Assembly (NCBI RefSeq): GCF_026151205.1
Contig: NC_087083.1
Coordinates: forward strand, 1 to 64,000
Reading direction: 5' to 3'
From: Bolinopsis microptera
Taxonomy: Eukaryota; Ctenophora; Tentaculata; Lobata; Bolinopsidae
Length of the DNA: 64,000 nt
The position numbers and the translations under genes were made by a program. This document shows, piece by piece, positions 58,301 to 64,000 of this stretch; position 1 is the first letter of the stretch, and every line of letters starts with the position of its first letter. The notes under the pieces are model-generated. The model saw nothing but the letters and a program-made list of their open reading frames with translations, searched no databases and was not told the DNA's origin.

Positions 58301-61203
58301 TGTTGAGGAAAAATGTTAGTGGGGGTTTTCCTTTATCACTGAGTGCCACCTGTTTATACTTCTTGATAAGGAGATTGAAGAGATAATCTTTTATTTGGGT
58401 GTTCATTATAGTTCTTTACCGTATACTCCTTCATGTCCTGGAACAAAGTTCTACTCGATGAGAAAACCTAGCGAGTTGAGTTGGTCTGAGATGTTCAGAA
58501 CGAACCTGGAGTTAAAATTGGTGCTGTTAAGTGTTAAGGGCTTTAGATGCAGCCTGGGAATCTGAGAGGAATTTATGATTGATTGAGATCCTAAGTTATA
58601 TCATTAGTCCAGATACTTGCCATGTATAACGCAAATAGCGGGTACGATTTCCTCAATGAACCTGAAGAAGGAATATCTGTCCTGAATTGATAACATGTAA
58701 CGTCGAGCTTAAAAATGAATCAAAAGTTCGAGTAAATCGTTAAACGTTGTATGTCCTATTTGCATCCCCTAAGCATTGCATTGATGTTTATTCCTGGTCC
58801 GGTTAGCTTTGCGTCTCAGAACTAAAGAGGTCCACTATGCTTTAATGAGCTAAGCTGTCCACCAGGGTACTGTAGATCTAAGGGTTCCCCGTGTAATGGG
58901 GCAGGCTGTGATAAAGCATCTCTGTAGGATGTCCAAGATGAACTGATTCGAGTGTTGAGAACTTCCGCTGTAGAAACTGAATAGAACCAGAAAGGATGTC
59001 AGTCAAACTCTGCTGCTACTAGATGATTGTAGAGCGTCCAGTCACACTTCAATAAAGAGTGTGGCAAAGCTAACCCGGTCCCCTGAAAAGTGGTTACTGG
59101 AGGAAGAAGTGCCAGGAATTCTCGTTATCAGTGTGTCCTCGTAGTCAGAGTTGAAATCCCTAATTCTGTCTTATCACGAGCCTGTGTCTAGCGTGTGTCA
59201 GCCCTTACGCATTAGCTGTCTGAACTGAAAAGACCTGAAAAGTGGTTACTGGAGAGAGAAGTGTCAAGACTACTCATTATCAGTGTGTCCTTGTAGTCAG
59301 GATGAGCGAATTGGAATCCCTAGCTCTGTGGTGGGTGACTTCGATGGGACCTGAAAGCTGAAAGAGAATTTCCTGGTGATTTAATAGCTCTTAGAGCTAG
59401 GTATCTGTGTCTAACGTATCGTCATTTGTGTGTGTACTATCTTGTAACCTGATAACTGAAAGAGAAATTTCCTGGTGCTTGGTAGCTGTTATTGTTGACT
59501 TCCTGGTTCCCATGGGAACTTTGAGTTGGCAAGTCCCAACCTTAGTACTCAACAAGAGAGCACACCACCCGTTAGTGCCAACCAGGCCACACCACGTGGA
59601 GGTTCGGAGAGGATTTCGTGACCCGAATCGAGAAGTTAATAGTAGATATCCCGGACGGGGGATTTCGGATGAACTTCCTAATCCGGAGTGTTCAGACATT
59701 ACGACAAAATATAGAATTTCTTACCGTTTAATTTCATGTTAATTAATAAATGGTCCTAAAATTAAATCTATAATAGTAACTGAAAATTCAATTTGATTGG
59801 GGTTTATCTGGCGTGGTTCTAAAATTCACTTTCAGTCCCGGCAGAGAAGTATGCAGAGTATGCAGGGAAAACAGCCGCCTCCCCAAACCGTGTCTTCCCA
59901 CACTCCATTTCCGGGTCTTGCTCCGGTCCAAACCTCTAAACTTATACCACTCTCTGCTCCCCTGCCTGTCAACTCTATTGGACATCAGTGTGAGTTAACG
60001 GCTACCGGACAACTGAACCCAATTTGGACTTTTCCTAGACAGGGTAGCTTGGGAAAATAATTATAAACCCAATCAGACTACCTAATTAACTTTGAAACGA
60101 CAACTGAACCCAATCATCACTCGAAATCACTAACAGTTTAACCTCATCTGATCCAGAAGTAGTTGATCTCCTCTTTGCCGCTGATGTACTTGCTGAAGAC
60201 AACCATGATTCGATACTGTGACCACCATCTCTCTTCCTTATGTATTGATCCGATCTGTATAACAAGCGTACTAATAGATGACAAGGTCTCAGGTGCCTTT
60301 CGATCGCGAGATCTGATCTAACAAGCTTACGTGTTCACGAAGCGTGCCGAAAAGGATACGATCCACTGCTCCTCAAGCATCGAGATCCGACCCAGGGCTC
60401 GAGATCTGAACCATGGCAGGCCCTCCCAAAGCATCAGGAGTCACGAGATCTGAGTCAAGTAACCTGAGCCAAGTATCCAGCGTGCTAATGGTGAGTTCCA
60501 TCAGCTTTGGAAGACATGAAACAGTGGAACACAGGGCTCCAATGCTCTAAATTACAGTTGTCATGATCTATCCTATAGTGATAATGACCACAGTCCCCTG
60601 CGAAGAAGGAGAACCTGAAAATCCGATCGTTGGGTTCAGTTGTCGTATTTCCTTGGGTTCAGTTGTCGTATTTCCAATTTGGGTGCAGTTGTGATATGAC
60701 CTGGGTTCAGTTGTCGTTTTGGGATTTAAGCTGATTGGTCACCCAATTAAGCTGATTGAGTGCCTGTTAACTGCGTGGGAACTAGGTTCAATTGGGTTCA
60801 GTTGTCTGCCACCCGAGTTAACAGATACAGTAGTAGTATCTTTATAGTTTATATTACTAAGGAACACTTTAACCTTTCCAATTTCCGTTTGGTTACCACC
60901 GGTAATATACCGCCTGGCGTGTAATGCGTATCATGTCTGGCTCCATAATATGAAGGACCTCTTTTAATTCTAAATGAAAAGCTCGAATATATAGATTATA
61001 GAGGCCATATAGATTATAGAGGCCATATTACCGTGGCATAATCTACCCATTTCCCTCAGTCGGTAGTGCAGTAGGAGGAGGATCACACTATCACCCCGCT
61101 CCAACATTCTCCGTTCCACAGCAAACTTTCGCAGACAAGTACAAAAAGAAGTATACTTTATCTAAGGATGATAATGAGATCAACGATGTAGCTTCAATGG
61201 CAG
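49374..61203 (+). CDS. TAF4: TAF4, TFIID subunit (central exons, partial gene)
   Basis: Exons with matching phases are 49374-49439, 49655-49836, 50002-50098, (cassette 50523-50598 and 50849-51039), 52224-52351, 52571-52663, 56255-56449, 56642-56812, 59836-59989 and 61060-61203. The N-terminal part is Gly/Ser/Gln-rich (GMTSHATGMTSHAPGMTSQA, PAQAQQPQQPQQ), as in TAF4 activator-binding regions. The exons 56255-56812 hold the TAFH domain (STQESVQKLKAFLTNLLN; GQTVKDLIGKVM; PPQPHLLVFLKQSVPVLRNE). The last exon reads YKKKYTLSKDDNEINDVASM-AG, the start of the conserved C-terminal region with the histone-fold partner of TAF12. TAF4 scaffolds TFIID in the nucleus and contacts activators. The start and the rest of the C-terminus lie outside or remain unfound. 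Introns carry much repeat DNA. Confidence 0.9.
50165..50522. repeat. About 39-bp intronic minisatellite carrying an acceptor motif
   Basis: The unit aacaaaacacccagaatcta then accacccctctctccagc repeats about nine times. Each unit ends in ctctctccag, a pyrimidine tract plus AG. The last unit supplies the acceptor for the exon at 50523. The 86-codon and 72-codon frames here are by-products. Confidence 0.85.
50523..51039 (+). CDS. Two-exon in-frame cassette within a TAF4 intron
   Basis: Exon 50523-50598 (acceptor ctctctccag, donor AT|GTGAGG) encodes FSYMWDKILPEDFDYDLDYS then LETE. Exon 50849-51039 (acceptor accctcag, donor G|GTAGGC) encodes SFDYIHFVLENLILSESYTF, then ENIGTTDEVQVIEDTRWIVM and FIRECGLRAKFTVTQIIYIK. 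Phases run 1 in, 2 between, 1 out, exactly what the flanking TAF4 exons (both phase 1) need. Inclusion would therefore add 89 residues without a frameshift. The composition (acidic, aromatic, no Gln) differs from the neighbouring TAF4 exons. It may be an alternative TAF4 segment, or exons of a nested gene. The segment is not known to me from other TAF4 proteins. Confidence 0.5.
51470..52223. repeat. 24-bp intronic minisatellite carrying the TAF4 acceptor
   Basis: Units aggtaataaacaggtaactg-ttcc and variants (ttaa, ttac; aataaatagg) repeat about 30 times. Each unit contains (c/a)ag|gtaata, which is the acceptor and first six bases of TAF4 exon 52224-52351 (gttacag|GTAATAGC). Because 24 is a multiple of three, the minus strand has a 213-codon open frame (51767-52408) of LLPGTVTC-type repeats, which is not a gene. 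Confidence 0.9.
52900..53690. repeat. Tandem array of about 120-150-bp GC/AT-mosaic units
   Basis: About six units share gggggcgcagcccc, gaaaatttttgagaaa, gacgacatttggcattaaag and aatcagacatcacaataata. Lengths vary through internal deletions. A poly-G run lies at 53277-53290. A related single copy is at 39600-39680. It lies in the TAF4 intron 52664-56254. Confidence 0.8.
53900..55835. repeat. Degenerate 42-bp minisatellite in a TAF4 intron
   Basis: The unit is about cagacccaccattctggttg then ccagacccactcttctagag-tg, itself two related 21-bp halves. It repeats about 45 times with substitutions and indels. From 55262 to 55500 a higher-order repeat of about 128 bp is duplicated. Several frames on both strands (54013, 54787, 55274, 55402, 55530) are by-products of the 42-bp period. 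Confidence 0.9.
55836..56254 (+). other. Intron of TAF4
   Basis: The 3' part of the 52664-56254 intron, ending in a strong pyrimidine tract (tctctccttttctcccag). A short C-rich run lies at 55905-55945. Nothing else is recognised. Confidence 0.6.
56813..57780 (+). other. Intron of TAF4 with a perfect hairpin
   Basis: This is intronic sequence. At 57145-57161 and 57167-57183 two 17-base arms (ataagtcatttatattt and complement) form a perfect hairpin with a 5-base loop. Other frames here have no family features. Confidence 0.5.
57780..58410 (-). mobile_element. LINE C-terminal fragment inside a TAF4 intron
   Basis: The minus frame 58406-57978 reads THIRWLTWLLSGHSPLAYFQ then CEHCPGEAETSQHFLCEC. 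This matches the region after RNase H in jockey/I/R1-type LINEs (G(H)xPL....; C..C..E.E...H.L..C zinc-binding residues). It ends ELDHIIKFVEQSTRFDRDDL. Opposite orientation to TAF4. The 5' part is missing. Confidence 0.75.
58411..59835 (+). other. Intron of TAF4 with a duplicated segment
   Basis: Segments at about 59081-59165 and 59229-59325 share acctgaaaagtggttactgg and atcagtgtgtcctcgtagtc-type sequence, an imperfect duplication of about 150 bp spacing. The two open frames at 59397-59742 overlap on opposite strands and look non-coding. The intron ends ctttcag at 59835. Confidence 0.5.
59995..60821. mobile_element. TTAA-flanked foldback element at a TAF4 splice donor
   Basis: Left end TTAACGGCTACCGGACAACT and right end, read inward, TTAACTCGGGTGGCAGACAA both continue into ctgaacccaatt and form imperfect inverted repeats. 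TTAA at both borders suggests a piggyBac-type target. The phrase gacaactgaaccca and its complement recur about seven times inside. The left TTAA overlaps the donor (T|GTGAGTTAA) of TAF4 exon 59836-59989. There is no transposase frame. Confidence 0.65.
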
Positions 61204-61783
61204 GTAAATAACGGGTTGGTAGGAATAGTTTGTGGTGTGTTTATTTATTGATTGATTTTAATGGCAGGTAAAGAAGTTTGAAGAAATGGAATAAAGAAAT
61301 AGAAGTTTATTGAAAAATATCCGTGAGCACAGAGTGTTAAATCAGTGAAGAAATGACACACGTTGATAAGTCAGGGAATAAGTCAATAGATATACAAAGA
61401 CCCCACGGCTAACAGCTTAACAGAGATATCTTATATATAACATACTCCTGAAATATAAGGAGTTAACTCACATTCAAATATAGATACAAACATATAAAAT
61501 ATAATAGGAGAATATAAAGTTCACAATCTCACTAAACTTTCTCTCAAATATTAAAAAATGTTTAAATATTAAAAATCCCTAAAAACAAAATACCCAAGTA
61601 TCAAACTGCGCTACCTTTAAAACACAGATTCTGCCATGGGTCAATTCAATCAAAGTAATAGAATTATATCAAACAATTCATTCACATTCGTTCACACTTT
61701 TTATTTTAAAAGTTCAGTTCTAACTTTCATGACACATTACAGTTTAATAGTTCAATTACAACGTTCATTACACATTACATCAA
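61204..61783 (+). other. TAF4 intron, or sequence after its last visible exon
   Basis: AT-rich sequence following the donor G|GTAAAT. No further TAF4 exon is recognised here or up to the window end, so the next exon should lie beyond or the intron exceeds 2.7 kb. Confidence 0.5.
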
Positions 61784-62516
61784 TTACAATTCAGAGTACT
61801 GACTCAATTCACTAGGAAGTTTCCCTTTTTCTAACACCTCACGCAACAAAGACGAAGATGCACCTGCCTTTGTCAAACAGTCTGCAAGCTGGAGATTTGT
61901 TGGAACCCACACATAACGTACTTCATTTCTGTTGAATCTTTGTCTTAGACAAGCCATGGGAATCCTCAACCCTTTGTCTTCAAGGGTGTTTGTTGTTTTC
62001 ACAGCATCAAAGAGGGACTTGCAATCCGTTATACAGACTATTATAGGAACATCTATTTTCACAATTTCATTCCACTGCGCTTTGATCAGCTCTGCAGACT
62101 CCAGGCCTTCAACTAATGTGATCTTACATACTTTCTTTATCTTTCTACTCTGCCAGGTTAGTGGACAGCACTGACCAGATCGGTCAACCATCAATACAAG
62201 ATGCCCACCTTGTGAGGATCCATCAGCCAGGTTACCAAAGGAAGCATCAATATACAATACAATACAACCATTGTTGTGTGTTGAAGGTCAAGTGAAGGAA
62301 ACCTGATTGACAGTGGGTTTTTCTGCATAAACACAATTGTCTTGTTCACCAGTTTCAGATCTTTGATCGTACCCGAAGCATAGGAGTTGGATGCAATGCA
62401 TGTGCCATACGCAATATCTGGTCGTGACTGTGTTGCTGCCCAGAACAGCTGTCCTGCTGCTGATCTCAACTGACTTCTCTCTGCCTCATTGATTGGACAT
62501 GCGTTCAGGTTTACTT
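61784..62516 (-). mobile_element. Copia-type RT C-terminus and RNase H fragment
   Basis: Minus translation near 62469-62390 reads SAAGQLFWAATQSRPDIAYG, the conserved end of a Ty1/Copia reverse transcriptase. 62257-61784 reads YIDASFGNLADGSSQGGHLV, then WQSRKIKKV, ITDCKSLFDAV and QLADCLTKAGA, a Copia RNase H (catalytic D in DASF, D in TDCKSL, D in LADCLT). A frame change separates the two near 62260. gag, protease and integrase are absent here, while the element at 34382 has only those parts, so both are defective fragments. Confidence 0.85.
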
Positions 62517-62539
62517 TGTTCTGGTCGATTTTGATTTTT

Positions 62540-62941
62540 TTTTGACCAATTAATTCTCAACGTCTAGGATCTAAATTCTATGTTAAAGAGTCCACCAAAC
62601 CTCTATTCACAAAACACGAACTACTTGCTATAGAGAACCTATACAGATACCGTTGTTTAATGGAATTGTTTAAGATCATTAAATCACGAGTACCAAGGCC
62701 AATTTCGTTATACTACCTATTCGGCTTATCAAATAGGAAAGATAATCTGTTAATCACTCCCTTTCCAACTAATCAATTTATTTACAAATCTGCATGGCTG
62801 TGGAACAAATTTCGTAAAGTTGGGCCGATGAATTTCACCTCCTCTTGCAGCTCTGTCAAGAATTTGCTTAAACAGTCACTTCTAAGAGCTCAAAACAGGT
62901 ATGGAACTGATTTGTGTGACAAAAATTTCACTGAATTATGA
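62540..62941 (+). mobile_element. LINE 3'-end fragment
   Basis: Plus translation reads FTKHELLAIENLYRYRCLME, then LFKIIKSRVPRPISLYYLF and FIYKSAWLWNKFRKV, and stops at 62941. This is the usual C-terminal tail after LINE reverse transcriptase. It is truncated at the 5' side next to the Copia fragment. Confidence 0.65.
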
Positions 62942-63110
62942 GTATAAAGTGATTTGTGCCTGTTATTCCCACTTACTGACTGATAATCTTATCTCTGGAT
63001 ACCATGCCCGTATTAGGTGACAAAAATTTCACTGAATTATGAGTTTAAAGTGATTTGTGCCTGTTATTCCCACTTACTGACTGATAATCTTATCTATGGA
63101 TAGATAAGTT
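62918..63110. repeat. 101-bp tandem duplication of the LINE 3' end
   Basis: Starting at gacaaaaatttcactgaatt (62918), a 101-bp unit is repeated from 63019 with few changes (gagtataaag/gagtttaaag; atctctgg/atctatgg). Confidence 0.85.
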
Positions 63111-64000
63111 GAATTCCTCACCAGTCACGTAGAACGCGATCGCCGAATGATAAAACAATATGGGAAGGCGCACAGCATTCCCATATTGCGCGCTGATACT
63201 CTCAATACTGTGCGCGTTTCGTCCGGAACCTGGGGAGTGGGGAAGTTCCCGCTCTAATATTTCTGACGACAGTCAACAGTGATCACTCATTATGAGAACT
63301 GATCCCGACCACTTTCCCGGTCGAACCGTACCCAAATCAAACTAATTTATGAACCACGCGTATAGCCAACGTCCTGGCGGTGCTGAGCCGATGTAAAACT
63401 CTTCTGTCTCTTGTTAATATTTTAGTTGTACTGTGCATAAAAGTGTGTAGTGGTAATATATATTTATCATGACGACACGATATTTATAATGCAGAATTAA
63501 AAGCTGCTTTCGATATGACTGGTGGTGGGCTCTCTCCGGTGGGACATGATCTAGGGGGTACCCGGGGTACGAGTTAACGAACAGTGTTCGTGTCCTTCCA
63601 CAACCCCCTGTTACCTGTGTTTCTGTCGGGGGAGCCTAATTCATTTGTTAGAATCGCAGAGTTAGCGGAGCTCATGATATCTCGCGACGTATGCTGCATG
63701 AACGGTGCAAGACTTGCGCCGTTTGTTTCAGCATCCAGTTGCGAGTGCTTGCCCATCGAAAACATGATTCGTGATTGTGGATTGATATTACTGATTATCC
63801 ATCATATTCAGTATTAATATTATCCATTATTTATTTATTGACATCCTTCAGTCTCCAAAACAAGGTGTGAAGGTAAATTAACTTTGGGCCTTGTTTTGGC
63901 GACTGCTTAATCGATGGGCAAGTAGGTATTTGTTTTTTAGCAGTGTTGAACATTGAAACAATTATAAAATGTTTATTTGTATCTTATATAACGTACACTA
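63111..64000. repeat. Non-coding with nested inverted repeats
   Basis: Arms near 63849-63865 (cagtctccaaaacaagg) and 63889-63905 (ccttgttttggcgactg) are inverted with one mismatch. Outside them gcttgcccatcga (63748) and tcgatgggcaagt (63912) are also inverted. This nested arrangement resembles a foldback element. The frames at 63574-63817 overlap on opposite strands and are not called. Confidence 0.45.

Noticed and set aside
59397-59742. Overlapping 100- and 111-codon frames on opposite strands
   Set aside because: They lie inside a TAF4 intron, overlap each other, and show no splice support or motif.
1-64000. tRNA or rRNA genes
   Set aside because: No cloverleaf with A/B boxes and no rRNA core sequence was recognised on reading both strands. 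A dedicated scan was not possible.

Overview
The window is eukaryotic, almost certainly from an invertebrate animal. Its genes have many short exons with GT..AG introns of 0.1-3 kb. Recognisable animal nuclear proteins are TAF4 (TFIID subunit), WDR76, and a C2H2 zinc-finger protein. There is an internal TTAGGG-type telomeric array, and the repeat load includes CR1-like and other LINEs, Copia LTR elements, Tc1/mariner, pogo, hAT and piggyBac-like DNA elements. A cnidarian-like or other marine invertebrate genome would fit, but the species cannot be fixed from this sequence. I saw no bacterial operons, CRISPR array, rRNA or tRNA genes.

Layout. 1-913: two minus-strand exons of an unrecognised gene. 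1326-3510: degenerate 29-bp minisatellite. About 6360-8340: a tract nearly devoid of C on the plus strand, running into a broken LINE (8480-9290). 10549-11232: a TA-flanked MITE. 12788-15660: four phase-consistent minus-strand exons of a C2H2 zinc-finger gene, interrupted by a 34-bp minisatellite that contains the splice donor of one exon and followed by a 74-bp minisatellite that contains the splice acceptor of another. About 17760-19320: a second C-depleted tract. 19930-21000: Ala/Val-rich repeat reading frames on minus. 21780-22640: E-box-rich palindrome and repeats. 23160-26110: decayed CR1-like LINE. 26847-29518: minus-strand gene for a small membrane protein, with a pogo-like transposon in one intron. 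31701-32825: MITE. 33471-34228: minus-strand four-exon gene for a small mitochondrial inner-membrane protein.

34382-38790 holds a Copia-type LTR element (5' LTR, gag, protease, integrase), a second truncated copy of its gag/protease part in inverted orientation, and, abutting that copy, about 200 bp of (CCCTAA)n. 38908-39379 is a frameshifted zinc-finger fragment. 39974-46600 is a WDR76 cluster: a truncated 3' copy, an intact intronless 498-codon gene, a truncated 5' copy, and an N-terminal-only paralogue. A Tc1/mariner element sits in one duplicated flank, and the other flank preserves the empty site. 49374-61203 is a large part of TAF4 on the plus strand, at least 11 exons including the TAFH domain and the start of the C-terminal conserved domain. 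Its introns hold several minisatellites, LINE debris and a TTAA-flanked foldback element. 61784-62941 has Copia and LINE fragments.

The most striking theme is that several intronic minisatellites start at, and repeatedly copy, an exon/intron junction (zinc-finger donor, zinc-finger acceptor, two TAF4 acceptors). Each such intron therefore offers many near-identical splice sites. The second oddity is the pair of strand-asymmetric C-less tracts, which may be consensus artefacts but need checking. Exon calls rest on my reading of splice motifs, open frames and phase agreement. No search was run.
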